Shown here: positions 17,455 to 25,661 of the stretch, piece after piece | How positions within the stretch are numbered: position 1 is the stretch's first letter | Layout: every line of letters begins with the position of its first letter | NCBI RefSeq assembly: GCF_023822065.1 | Contig: NZ_CP084930.1 | Coordinates: 1,010,501 to 1,074,500, forward strand | Source: Sphingomonas morindae | Lineage (GTDB): Bacteria; Pseudomonadota; Alphaproteobacteria; Sphingomonadales; Sphingomonadaceae | DNA: 64,000 nt | Direction: 5' to 3' | Translations under genes and position numbers: made by a program | Notes under the pieces: generated by a model | Database searches by the model: none | Seen by the model: the letters and a program-made list of their open reading frames with translations, nothing else | What the model was told of the DNA's origin: nothing

Positions 17455-18477
17455 TCACGTGAGTCCGGCGGAAAGCGCCGCTGTCGAAATCCCGGCGGCC
17501 GCGTAGATGCGATCGAGCGTGTCGGACACCTGGACAAGATGCTCGGCATCCGCATCGTAACGCGGCGATGCGGCGATCCGCTCCGCCCAGGCCGCGGCCG
17601 CGCGCCCCCCCCAGGCATCGGGCGGACCGGCGAGACGATCCGCCCTTGTGCCGGTGAAATGCTCGGCGGTGAAATCGTAGAAGGAGCCGTCGACGTTGCG
17701 CAGCGCGGCGCCGCCGTGCCGCCCCTGAAACTCCGCCGCGATCACCGCGTCGCGCCCGGCATGGAGCCGCCACGAACAGGCCAGCCGCACCACCGTGCCG
17801 CCGGCGAGCCGCAAGGTGGCGAGCGCGAGATCCTCGACCGCGTCGCTAGCGATCGGCGCGCCGCCGCTGAACAGATCGGCCTCGACCGCCTCGACCGCGG
17901 GAAAGTCCAGCGCCCAGAGCGCGAGATCGACGAGATGCACGCCAAGATCCATGACACAGCCGCCGCCCGCCTGGCTGCGATCGTAGAACCACGGCTTGTC
18001 CGGCCCATAGGCATTGTGGAACACCAGATCCACGGCATGGATCGGACCGAGCGCTCCGGCCGCGAGCAGATCGCGGATCGCCACCATGCCGGCGGTGAGC
18101 CGATAGGAGAAATCGACCGAAAGCAGCCGGTCCGCCGCGCGCGCGGCGGCGATCACGCGGCGCGCCTCGCCCGCGTCACGGCCGAGCGGCTTCTGGCAGA
18201 AGACGGCGCAGCCGGCCTCCAGCGCGGCGATCGCCTGGCCGGCGTGGAGCGCGCTGGGCGTGGCGATCACCACCCCGTCGAGCCCGAGCGCGAGCATCTC
18301 GTCAAGCGAGGCGCAGCGCCGCGCGGACGGCGCCAGCGCGCACGCCGCCGCCGCCGCCTCGTCCGCGCCGTCCGCCACCGCCACCGCCTCGATCGCGCCG
18401 GTGGCGAGCATCGCCTCCATGCGGTGGCGGCCGATCCAGCCGGTGCCGAGAAAGCCGATCCGGGGGCGGCTCAGCAT
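17455..18477 (-). CDS. Gfo/Idh/MocA family oxidoreductase
   Basis: A 340-residue sugar or inositol dehydrogenase-type enzyme. The N-terminal Rossmann motif GFLGTGWIGRHRM is at 8-20. The cofactor/catalytic element CQKPLGRD (94-101) stands where the family has EKP. A C-terminal substrate domain carries GGGCVMDLGVHLVDLALW with the usual Asp and His. The start overlaps the upstream alcohol dehydrogenase stop by 7 bases. In this locus it may oxidise an inositol or sugar intermediate. The substrate is inferred only from neighbours, which include inositol-3-phosphate synthase. Confidence 0.85.
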   Translation of the reverse strand: MLSRPRIGFLGTGWIGRHRMEAMLATGAIEAVAVADGADEAAAAACALAPSARRCASLDEMLALGLDGVVIATPSALHAGQAIAALEAGCAVFCQKPLGRDAGEARRVIAAARAADRLLSVDFSYRLTAGMVAIRDLLAAGALGPIHAVDLVFHNAYGPDKPWFYDRSQAGGGCVMDLGVHLVDLALWALDFPAVEAVEADLFSGGAPIASDAVEDLALATLRLAGGTVVRLACSWRLHAGRDAVIAAEFQGRHGGAALRNVDGSFYDFTAEHFTGTRADRLAGPPDAWGGRAAAAWAERIAASPRYDADAEHLVQVSDTLDRIYAAAGISTAALSAGLT

Positions 18478-19442
18478 CGCACCAGCGCCTTGACGAAGGC
18501 GCCGGGCTTGTCGCGCGTCGCATCCAGGGCGGCGCCGAGCTGCGCCAGGGGATAGTCGTGCGTGTAGAGCGGGCGCGGATCGAGCGTGCCCGAGGCGACC
18601 AGATCGATCGCCGCGCGCAGCCCGGCCATCTGCACGGCGGGATCGCGCTCATGCGCATTGATCACGTCGATTCCCTTCCAGTTCCACATCTGCATGCTCA
18701 CCTGGCGCGGCCCGTCCTGGTGATAGCCGGCGATCACCAGCCGGCCGCCAAAGCCCACCAGCTCGCCGGCGAGATCGAGCGGCCACTGCTTGCCCACCGC
18801 CTCGATCACGCGCGCGCACAGCACATCGCCGGTCAGCGCCTTGACGCGATCGATGATCGCCCAGTGATCGTCCATCACGATCGTTTCGGCGGCGCCATAA
18901 TGCCGGGCGAGCGCGAGCGAGCTTTCGCGGCGCGAGATGGCGATGACGCGCGCGCCCGCCGCGCTCGCCAGCCGCGTCAGCACCGCGCCGAGAAAGCCGA
19001 TGCCGATGATCGCCACCGTCTGCCCCGGCTCGATCGCGGCGCGGCGGAAGATGTTGACGGCGCAGGCCAGCGGCTCGCCGGGAAAGGGCTGGCCGGCGAG
19101 CGCCTCCGGCAGCCGCGCCACCTTGTCGGCGTCCGCCACGTCGAAGCCGGCAAAGCTGCGATAGGACAGCGCCGCCACGCGATCGCCCGGGGCGAGCCCG
19201 GTCACGTCAGGCCCGATCGCGTCGATCACGCCCCAACCCTCATGGCCGAGATCGCCCGGCTCGCGCGGATAGGTCAGCCATTCCAGCCCGGCCCAGGGCT
19301 CGAGGTTGGACGCGCACACGCCGCAGCCCTCCAGCCGGACGCGGACCTGGCCGGGCCCCGGCTCCGGTCGCGCCACCCGATCGAGGCGGATCATCCCCGG
19401 CTCGACCAGAACGGCCGCCGTCATCATTGCCGGTGCGTCCAT
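18471..19442 (-). CDS. Zinc-type alcohol dehydrogenase (MDR superfamily)
   Basis: A 323-residue medium-chain dehydrogenase. Likely catalytic zinc ligands are C40 (GCGVCASN), H67 and E68 (GHEGWG). The Rossmann region reads VAIIGIGFLGAVL at about 144-156. The four-cysteine structural-zinc lobe of classic alcohol dehydrogenases is absent, as in shorter sorbitol- or threonine-type members. It is the first gene of a leftward unit with Gfo/Idh and the Crp-type regulator, overlapping the next gene by 7 bases. A polyol or sugar alcohol substrate is plausible. Confidence 0.85.
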   Translation of the reverse strand: MDAPAMMTAAVLVEPGMIRLDRVARPEPGPGQVRVRLEGCGVCASNLEPWAGLEWLTYPREPGDLGHEGWGVIDAIGPDVTGLAPGDRVAALSYRSFAGFDVADADKVARLPEALAGQPFPGEPLACAVNIFRRAAIEPGQTVAIIGIGFLGAVLTRLASAAGARVIAISRRESSLALARHYGAAETIVMDDHWAIIDRVKALTGDVLCARVIEAVGKQWPLDLAGELVGFGGRLVIAGYHQDGPRQVSMQMWNWKGIDVINAHERDPAVQMAGLRAAIDLVASGTLDPRPLYTHDYPLAQLGAALDATRDKPGAFVKALVRC

Positions 19443-19528
19443 GAATTCTCCTGAGTTTTCAATGCAACCATTTGCCCGTCCTGCGCTTTCCAGCCGGTCG
19501 TCAACCGCGAGAGAACGGGAGCAGGGAT

Positions 19529-19786
19529 ATGGCGGGAAGCACCAAGACCGATGGCGCGCACAAGACGGTACAGCCCTCGCCGGAACTCGGCGCGGTGGTG
19601 GGCAACGATCCGTTGAAGCGCACCGACGTTGTCAGCAAGATCTGGGAATATATCAAGAAGAACAATCTCCAGAACGAGAAGGACAAGCGTCAGATCGATG
19701 CCGACGACAAACTCGAGAAAGTGTTCGGCAAGAAGCAGGTCAGCATGTTCGAGATGAACAAGCTGATCTCCGCCCATCTGAAGTGA
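19529..19786 (+). CDS. SWIB/MDM2 domain protein
   Basis: An 85-residue protein almost entirely made of one SWIB/MDM2 domain, known from eukaryotic chromatin complexes and from chlamydial and some proteobacterial proteins. Recognisable are the PLKRTDVVSKIWEYIKKNNL helix region, the QIDADDKLEKVFG segment and a Met-rich end (SMFEMNKLISAHL). ATG 19529 follows GGGAGCAGGG. It stands alone between two leftward units. Its bacterial role is not established, though DNA-associated or topology-related functions have been suggested for the family. Confidence 0.88.
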   Translation: MAGSTKTDGAHKTVQPSPELGAVVGNDPLKRTDVVSKIWEYIKKNNLQNEKDKRQIDADDKLEKVFGKKQVSMFEMNKLISAHLK

Positions 19787-19837
19787 GACGGATCGGCGGC
19801 CCGTCCCGGCGGGCCGCCGCGCCGTTCCGGCACAGCC

Positions 19838-20947
19838 TCATGGCTGGTCGCCGGCGATGAAGCGCTGCACCGCCGCATGGGCCGCGTCGTCGGTCATCTG
19901 CTCGGCGGGATGCTTGCAGAAATAGGCCGACGGCGCCCCTATGACGCCGCCCGCGCCGCGATCGCGCGCGAGCTTGGCGCAGCGGATCATGTCGATCGCC
20001 ACGCCCGCCGAATTGGGGCTGTCCTCCACCGAGAGGCGCAGCTCCAGATTCATCGGCACGCCGCCGAACAGCTGCCCTTCCATGCGGATGAAGGCGACCT
20101 TATTGTCCTTCTGCCAGGCGACATAATCCGACGGGCCGATATGCACGTCGGGATCGGGCAGCCGTTCCGCCGCCACCGCCTGCACCGCCTCGGTCTTGCT
20201 GATCTTCTTGGATTTCAGCCGGGTCCGGTTGGACATGTTGAGGAAGTCGGTATTGCCGCCGGTATTGAGCTGGTAGGTGCGGTCCAGCTTCACCCCGCGC
20301 TTGGCGAAGAGATCGGTGAGCACGCGGTGGACGATGGTGGCGCCGAGCTGCGCCTTGATATCGTCGCCCACGATCGGCACGCCCGCCGCCTCGAAGCGCG
20401 CGGCCCAGTCCGGATCGCTGGCGATGAAGACGGGAATGGCGTTGACGAAGGCGACCCCCGCCTCGAGCGCGCAGGCCGCGTAGAATTCGGTCGCGCGCTG
20501 CGAGCCTACCGGCAGATAGTTGATCATCACCTCCGCGCCGGCCTCGCGCAGCGCCGCCACCACGTCGGCCTGGCTCGGCTCGGGCAGATCGGCCGCGACG
20601 AAGCTCTGCGCCTCCGGATACTCCGCCATATGCTCGGCGACGCCGTCCAGGATCGGGCCCATGCGCACCCGCGCGCCGGTTTCGGGCACCGCCTCGCAGA
20701 AGCGCGCGGTGCAATTGGGCGCGGCGAAGATCGCCTCGGCGACATCGCGCCCGACCTTGCGCGCATCCACGTCCCAGCCCGCCACGACACGGATGTCGCT
20801 GGGCCGGTAGCCGCCCAGCTCCCAATGCATCAGGCCCACCATCTCGTTGGCGCCCTTGCGATAATGCGCGATGCCCTGGACCAGCGAGCTGGCGCAGTTG
20901 CCGATCCCGACAATGGCGAGGTTGATCGGACGCTCAGGCGACAACAT
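19838..20947 (-). CDS. ino1: Inositol-3-phosphate synthase
   Basis: A 369-residue myo-inositol-1-phosphate synthase that converts glucose-6-phosphate to inositol-3-phosphate with bound NAD. The N-terminal motif LAIVGIGNCASSLVQGI, the LNTGGNTDFLNM segment and the KSKKISKTEAV catalytic-lysine region are visible. This is the short bacterial (actinobacterial-like) form. ATG 20947 overlaps the upstream glycosidase gene by 14 bases, making it the last gene of a four-gene leftward operon. With the phosphatase at the operon head it could supply free inositol for a surface glycan or lipid. Confidence 0.92.
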   Translation of the reverse strand: MLSPERPINLAIVGIGNCASSLVQGIAHYRKGANEMVGLMHWELGGYRPSDIRVVAGWDVDARKVGRDVAEAIFAAPNCTARFCEAVPETGARVRMGPILDGVAEHMAEYPEAQSFVAADLPEPSQADVVAALREAGAEVMINYLPVGSQRATEFYAACALEAGVAFVNAIPVFIASDPDWAARFEAAGVPIVGDDIKAQLGATIVHRVLTDLFAKRGVKLDRTYQLNTGGNTDFLNMSNRTRLKSKKISKTEAVQAVAAERLPDPDVHIGPSDYVAWQKDNKVAFIRMEGQLFGGVPMNLELRLSVEDSPNSAGVAIDMIRCAKLARDRGAGGVIGAPSAYFCKHPAEQMTDDAAHAAVQRFIAGDQP

Positions 20948-21860
20948 CGATACTCTCCCGGATCGCCGGCAGCGCCGGCGCATAACGATCGATCATCCAG
21001 GCGCAGAAATCGGCGAAGGCCTGGGGTTCGCGCGCGCAGCTGGTATGGTGCGGCGCGACGCCGAGATGTTCCGGCGTGAAGCAGAAGGTGACGGTCACGT
21101 CGAAATCGGCGAGCGCCTCCATCTGCCGATCGAACCAGCCGATCGCATCGGGCCGGAAGCTGTCCGCCCAGGACAGGCCGGTGCGCAGCTTGCGCGTGCC
21201 GAGCCGCTTCATCCACGCCACCGCCTCGTCGAGCCGGGGATCCTGATAGTGGAACCATTGCATCAGCCCCATCTCGCCGGCGACGCGGGCATAGTCGTCC
21301 AGCGCCGGCTTGGGCGTGCCATCCTCGCGGATCAGCCCCATGTAGAAATGGCGGTAATAGGAAGAGCCCTCGGCCTCGCGATGCCGCGTCTCGGCACCCC
21401 AGGCCATGGGAAGATCGTAGAGCGAGTACCAGAAGAGGCGCGGCACGCGCCCGATCAGCAGCTCGGCGGTGCGCGTGAGCCCGAAGACCTGCACCTCCTC
21501 CGCGCCGAACGAGCCGACGCCCACTTCCGTCACCCAGACGGGCTTGTCGGTCACCGCCTCGATCTCGGCGATCTTGTCCGGCCAGGCGTGGATCGGCCAC
21601 AGATTCCAGTCGAGCGGGAAGCCGTGCACGGCAACCACGTCGACCGCGTCGAGCGCGCCGTGGCGCTCCATGCGCTGCAGCCAGGAAGGATCGATCGGCG
21701 ACATGCCGCCGAGCACGCGCGTGACCGCGGGATTGATCGCGCGGATCGCCGCCCCGGCGCGGATCACATGATCGGCATAGATGGCCCAGTCCGGATCCAG
21801 CGCCGGATCCCAGTGCGACTTGTTGTTGGGCTCGTTCCAGATCATCGCGGCTTCGATCAT
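20934..21860 (-). CDS. Clan GH-A-like TIM-barrel glycosidase, apparently circularly permuted
   Basis: A 308-residue protein of glycosidase type. The acid/base motif IWNEPNN sits at residues 7-13, so close to the N-terminus that the first three barrel strands usually found before it are missing. A candidate nucleophile lies in WVTEVGVG. The C-terminal third (from about RLDEAVAWMKRLGTRKLR to DFCAWMIDRYAP) reads like those missing strands. The start is firm: ATG 21860 overlaps the methyltransferase stop (ATGA) and follows GAAAGGAG, so the odd order is not a misplaced start. No signal peptide is present. The substrate is unknown; trimming of a glycan or glycolipid made by the locus is a guess. 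Confidence 0.7.
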   Translation of the reverse strand: MIEAAMIWNEPNNKSHWDPALDPDWAIYADHVIRAGAAIRAINPAVTRVLGGMSPIDPSWLQRMERHGALDAVDVVAVHGFPLDWNLWPIHAWPDKIAEIEAVTDKPVWVTEVGVGSFGAEEVQVFGLTRTAELLIGRVPRLFWYSLYDLPMAWGAETRHREAEGSSYYRHFYMGLIREDGTPKPALDDYARVAGEMGLMQWFHYQDPRLDEAVAWMKRLGTRKLRTGLSWADSFRPDAIGWFDRQMEALADFDVTVTFCFTPEHLGVAPHHTSCAREPQAFADFCAWMIDRYAPALPAIRESIDVVA

Positions 21861-22669
21861 CGGCCGTCTCCTTTCGCGGGATAGGCCGCCATCGGGCCGT
21901 GCATGAGGTCGCCGAACGGCACCGGCGCGGCGCGGCAGAGATAGACTTCCGCCTCCGGCCGCGCCGTGATGGCGAAGCCGGCCGCGCGCAGCATCGCCTC
22001 GGTGCAGGCGCGGTTGGGCGCCCACCAATTGGTCCAGTCGCCTGCATAATGCCGCTCGATGAAGTGCATCCGCGGATAGCCGGGCTCGGAAAAGAGCGGC
22101 GGCTCGTCGAAGGTGCCGGGGGTATGGAAGGGATGGTCCTCGGGCACCGGCGCGACCGTCTCGGCGCCGCGCTGCATCGTCTGGAACAGCATCCAGTCAC
22201 CCGCGACATGCTCGCGGACCAGATCCAGCGCCAGCAGCGGATGGCGCAGATGGTAGAGCACGCCCATGAAGATGACGAAATCGAAGCGCTCGCCGAGCGC
22301 GCCGACATCATAGACCGACAGGTTGCGGAACTCGATTCCGTCGAACCCCAGCGTGCGCGCCGCCAGCCGCCCCTGCGCCAGATAGCGCTCGTCGCTGTCG
22401 ATGCCGACCACGCGGTCCGCGCCGCGCCGCGCCATCTCCATCGCGTAGAAGCCGGCGTTGCAGCCGATATCGAGCACCGTCATCCCGCGCATATCGCCCG
22501 GCAGCGCATGGGCGAAGCGCTGAAACTTGAAGCGGGGATAGTCGCCCAGAAAATGCTCGGGCGCGGTGTGCACGCCGCCCAGATCGATATTGTGGAACCA
22601 CGGGGCCAGCGCCGCCACCTCGTCGCGCAGGCGCTCGCGCGCCGCATCGGCCGGTTCGCGGTCGCTCAT
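21857..22669 (-). CDS. SAM-dependent methyltransferase (TIGR04290-like)
   Basis: A 270-residue class I methyltransferase. Motif I is VLDIGCNAGFYAMEMARRGA (about 65-84), followed by VVGIDSDERYL and the FDFVIFMGVLYHLRHP motif IV region. It resembles the tRNA-carboxymethyluridine methyltransferase (CmoB) group in sequence style, and from memory it fits the family called TIGR04290, found in surface-polysaccharide-type clusters. It overlaps both neighbours by ATGA junctions, so it is tightly co-translated with the phosphatase and the glycosidase. Methylation of a sugar or cyclitol is a reasonable inference. Confidence 0.8.
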   Translation of the reverse strand: MSDREPADAARERLRDEVAALAPWFHNIDLGGVHTAPEHFLGDYPRFKFQRFAHALPGDMRGMTVLDIGCNAGFYAMEMARRGADRVVGIDSDERYLAQGRLAARTLGFDGIEFRNLSVYDVGALGERFDFVIFMGVLYHLRHPLLALDLVREHVAGDWMLFQTMQRGAETVAPVPEDHPFHTPGTFDEPPLFSEPGYPRMHFIERHYAGDWTNWWAPNRACTEAMLRAAGFAITARPEAEVYLCRAAPVPFGDLMHGPMAAYPAKGDGR

Positions 22670-23247
22670 GCCGGCCGCTCGTTGAGCTGGACCAGCCGCC
22701 CGCCCCAGCCGCCCACCGACAGCGTCGTCACCGATGCGGGATCGACATCGAAGGCGAGCAGCCGATCCAGCGACAGGCCGAGATAATGCGCGACGACGCC
22801 GCGGATGATGTCGCAATGGCTCACCAGCACCACCGGGCCCGGCGTGGCGGCCGCCGAGCGCGCCTCGACACAGGCGACCGCGCGCGCCGTCGCCGCCGCC
22901 ATCGTCTCTCCCTCGGGCGGCCGGGCCGCCTCGCGCGCTTCGTTCCAGCGGGTCCAATCGGGATCAGCGGCAAGCTGGGCGAAGGGCCGCCCCGTCCAGA
23001 GCCCGAAATCGATCTCGTCCAGCCGCTCGTCCACCGAAACCGGCAGGCCCAGCGCGCCCGCTGTTTCGCAGGCGCGGCGCCGGGGGCTGGAGAACACCGC
23101 GCCGATCGGGCGGGCCGCGGCCCAGCGGCCCAGCGCCTCGGCCTGATGCCGCCCTTCCGGGCTGAGGCCGATATCGGATCGGCCGCTCAGCACATCGCCC
23201 AGTTCGGCGTGGCGGGCATGGCGGATCAGGTGGACGAGCGCGCTCAC
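22666..23247 (-). CDS. Histidine phosphatase family protein
   Basis: A 193-residue phosphoglycerate-mutase-like phosphatase. The catalytic RHG-type motif is LIRHARH at 7-13, with the phosphohistidine at H10. The second arginine is in FSSPRRRACETA. The acid is in the ERLDEIDFG segment, and the second histidine is in VLVSHCDIIRG. It is the first gene of the leftward operon ending in inositol-3-phosphate synthase. Dephosphorylation of an inositol or sugar phosphate made by the same operon is the simplest idea, but family members vary widely in substrate. Confidence 0.88.
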   Translation of the reverse strand: MSALVHLIRHARHAELGDVLSGRSDIGLSPEGRHQAEALGRWAAARPIGAVFSSPRRRACETAGALGLPVSVDERLDEIDFGLWTGRPFAQLAADPDWTRWNEAREAARPPEGETMAAATARAVACVEARSAAATPGPVVLVSHCDIIRGVVAHYLGLSLDRLLAFDVDPASVTTLSVGGWGGRLVQLNERPA

Positions 23248-23364
23248 CGGCGCGAGACAGGCAGGAAAAGCATCAACATAGAAGCTGGTAACCCCGAGAT
23301 AGGCCCGGCGTTCCCTCCACCGGTCGGTAAAATCCCTCCGTTCACCCGAAGAAGGGGAACAAAG

Positions 23365-23442
23365 ATGAAGAAGGATGGCTTCTTACTCTCTGTTTCCACA
23401 CGATTACCCAGTCAATTGATCTACGTTAATCACAATAATTGA
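23365..23442 (+). CDS. Possible 25-residue leader peptide
   Basis: A short open frame with a convincing ribosome binding site (GAAGGGGAAC, 4 bases before ATG). It encodes a peptide starting MKKDGFLLSVSTR and ending in an Asn-rich tail (YVNHNN). It lies in the AT-rich divergent region upstream of the epimerase operon, and its stop falls inside the second of two direct repeats. It could be a regulatory leader or chance. No homology is known to me. Confidence 0.3.
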   Translation: MKKDGFLLSVSTRLPSQLIYVNHNN

Positions 23443-23450
23443 TCTATGTT
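23415..23450 (+). promoter_or_regulatory. Tandem 13-bp repeats in divergent promoter region
   Basis: Two copies of ATTGATCTAYGTT start at 23415 and 23438, 23 bp apart, close to two helical turns and on the same face of DNA. They lie between the divergent phosphatase and epimerase operons and are followed at once by a hairpin. This looks like an operator for a dimeric regulator. No such site was seen elsewhere in the window by eye. Confidence 0.45.
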
Positions 23451-23470
23451 GCGATGCCTTTCGGCATCGC
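23451..23470 (+). promoter_or_regulatory. Leader hairpin upstream of epimerase operon
   Basis: GCGATGCC-TTTC-GGCATCGC is a perfect 8-bp stem with a 4-base loop, 26 bases before the epimerase start. There is no T-run, so it is more likely an mRNA leader structure or a protein-binding palindrome than a terminator. Confidence 0.5.
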
Positions 23471-23496
23471 GGCGGGATGAGCTTTGCGGAGGGCAC

Positions 23497-24609
23497 ATGG
23501 AGCGGGTACTCATCACCGGCGGGGCGGGATTTATCGGCCGGTTCGTGGCCGACGAGCTGATGCGGCGGGGCCATCAGGTCCGCGTGCTCGATAGCCTCAT
23601 CGAACAGGTTCATGGCCAGATCGACCGTCCGGCGATGCTGCACGAGGATGTCGAGCTGATCCGCGCCGATGTGCGCGACGGCGCGGCGGTGGCGCGCGCG
23701 CTCGAGGGGATCGACAGCGTCGTGCACCTCGCCGCCGAGGTCGGCGTCGGCCAATCCATGTACGAGGTGGAGCGCTATACCTCGGTCAATGATGTCGGCA
23801 CGGCGGTGCTGTTCGAAAAGCTGATCCAGCGGCCGGTGCGGCGCGTGGTCACCGCCTCGTCGATGAGCATCTATGGCGAGGGCCTGTATCGCGACCAGGA
23901 TGGCGCGCTGGTGGAAACCGCCGAGCGCACGACGCTGCGCGACGGCCAGCGCAACTGGGAGCCGGTTGACGCACAGGGCCGGCCGCTCGCCCCGGTGGCG
24001 ACGCCGGAATGGAAGCGGCCCAACCTCGCCTCGATCTACGCGCTCAACAAATATGTGCAGGAGCGCACCACCCACATCCTCGCCGCCCCCTATGGCATCG
24101 AGGGCGTGTGCCTGCGGCTGTTCAACGTCTATGGCCCGGGCCAGGCGCTGTCCAACCCCTATACCGGCGTGCTGGCGATCTTCGCGGCGCGCCTGCTCAA
24201 CGGCCAGCAGCCGATGATCTTCGAGGATGGCGAACAGCGGCGCGACTTCGTCCATGTCACCGATGTCGCCCGCGCCTTCGCCGATGCGCTGGAGCTTCCC
24301 GGCGCGGCCGGCGGCACCTTCAATATCGGCTCGGGCACCGATCGCAGCGTGACCGAGGTCGCCCGCGCGCTGGCCCGCGCCATGGGCAAGAACCAGATCG
24401 AGCCGGAAATCGTCGGCAAGGCCCGGATCGGCGACATCCGCCATTGCTTCTGCGACACCGGCCGCGCGCGCGAGGCGATCGGCTTCGAGGCGCGGCAGGA
24501 TTTCGAGGCCGGTCTGGCCGAGCTGGCGGAATGGGTGGCCGAGCAGACCGCCGAGGATCGCGTCCATTCGGCGCGGGCCGAACTCGAGGCCCGGGGGCTG
24601 GTGGCGTGA
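23497..24609 (+). CDS. NAD-dependent epimerase/dehydratase (nucleotide-sugar)
   Basis: Extended short-chain dehydrogenase of 370 residues. The NAD motif is TGGAGFIG at 6-13. The active-site serine is in TASSMSIYGEG, and the catalytic Tyr-x3-Lys is IYALNKY. The insert before the active tyrosine (about 140-175) resembles dTDP-L-rhamnose 4-epimerase-type enzymes. ATG 23497 follows GCGGAGG; an in-frame upstream start at 23446 would begin inside the leader hairpin and is unlikely. It is the first gene of a seven-gene rightward operon, with a GTGA overlap to the next gene. Confidence 0.88.
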   Translation: MERVLITGGAGFIGRFVADELMRRGHQVRVLDSLIEQVHGQIDRPAMLHEDVELIRADVRDGAAVARALEGIDSVVHLAAEVGVGQSMYEVERYTSVNDVGTAVLFEKLIQRPVRRVVTASSMSIYGEGLYRDQDGALVETAERTTLRDGQRNWEPVDAQGRPLAPVATPEWKRPNLASIYALNKYVQERTTHILAAPYGIEGVCLRLFNVYGPGQALSNPYTGVLAIFAARLLNGQQPMIFEDGEQRRDFVHVTDVARAFADALELPGAAGGTFNIGSGTDRSVTEVARALARAMGKNQIEPEIVGKARIGDIRHCFCDTGRAREAIGFEARQDFEAGLAELAEWVAEQTAEDRVHSARAELEARGLVA

Positions 24610-25661
24610 GCGGCGGCGCGATCCTCGTCACGGGCGGCGCGGGCTTTATCGGCTCCAACCTGGCGGACGCGCTCGCCGCCGCGGGGCACCGGGTGATCGT
24701 GTATGATGCGCTCGCCCGCGCCGGGGTGGAGCGCAACCTTGCCTGGCTGCAGGCGCGCCATGGCGATCGGATCGATGCGCGCATCGCCGATCTGCGCGAT
24801 CGCGCGGCGCTGGCCTCGGCCGTGGCGGAGGCCGAGGCCGTTTTCCACCTCGCCGCACAGGTGGCGGTGACGACCAGCCTCACCGACCCGCGCGACGATT
24901 TCGAGATCAACATCGCCGGCACCTTCGATCTGCTCGAGGCGATCCGCGCCACCGGCCGTCGCGTCCCGCTCGTCTTCGCCTCGACCAACAAGGTATATGG
25001 CGATCTCGCCGATCTCGATTTCGCCCGCGAGGGCGAGGCCTATGTGCCGGTCGACGCGGCGGTGCGCGCGCACGGCATCGGCGAGGCGCGGCCGCTGGAT
25101 TTCCATACGCCCTATGGCTGTTCCAAGGGCGCGGCCGATCAATATGTGCTGGACTATGCGCGCAGCTATGATCTGCCGGCGACGGTGCTGCGGATGAGCT
25201 GCATCTATGGCCAGCGCCAGATGGGCACCGAGGATCAGGGCTGGGTCGCCCATTTTCTGATCCGGGCGCTGGAGGGCCGGCCCATCACCCTGTACGGCGA
25301 TGGCTATCAGGTGCGCGACATTCTCGACGTCGGCGATGCCGTGGCGGCCTATCTCGGCGCGTGGCGCGAGATCGAGACGGTGAAGGGCCGCGCCTTCAAC
25401 CTTGGCGGGGGCCCGGCCAACGCGATCAGCCTGCGCGCGCTGATCGCGCATATCGGCGCGCTGATCGGCCGCCCGGTGACGCTCGACTGGTCCGACTGGC
25501 GGGCCGGCGACCAGCGTTATTTCGTCGCCGATACGCGCGCGGTGGATGCGGCGCTCGGCCTGCCCGCCAAGCGTCCCTGGCGCGACGGCGTGGAAGGGCT
25601 GGCGCGCTGGCTGGCCGAAGAGCGCGGCCACAGCCTGGCCGGGCTCGAGGCGGTATCATGA
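24606..25661 (+). CDS. NAD-dependent epimerase/dehydratase (CDP-paratose 2-epimerase-like)
   Basis: A 351-residue nucleotide-sugar epimerase with GTG start at 24606 overlapping the previous stop (GTGA). The NAD motif TGGAGFIGSN is near the N-terminus. STNKVYGD holds the active-site serine/threonine region, and YGCSK is the catalytic Tyr-x3-Lys. The stretch from there to a C-terminal QRYFVADTR element resembles CDP-tyvelose/paratose 2-epimerases. The exact sugar is not determinable. It probably prepares an unusual donor for the downstream glycosyltransferases. Confidence 0.85.
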   Translation: MSGGAILVTGGAGFIGSNLADALAAAGHRVIVYDALARAGVERNLAWLQARHGDRIDARIADLRDRAALASAVAEAEAVFHLAAQVAVTTSLTDPRDDFEINIAGTFDLLEAIRATGRRVPLVFASTNKVYGDLADLDFAREGEAYVPVDAAVRAHGIGEARPLDFHTPYGCSKGAADQYVLDYARSYDLPATVLRMSCIYGQRQMGTEDQGWVAHFLIRALEGRPITLYGDGYQVRDILDVGDAVAAYLGAWREIETVKGRAFNLGGGPANAISLRALIAHIGALIGRPVTLDWSDWRAGDQRYFVADTRAVDAALGLPAKRPWRDGVEGLARWLAEERGHSLAGLEAVS

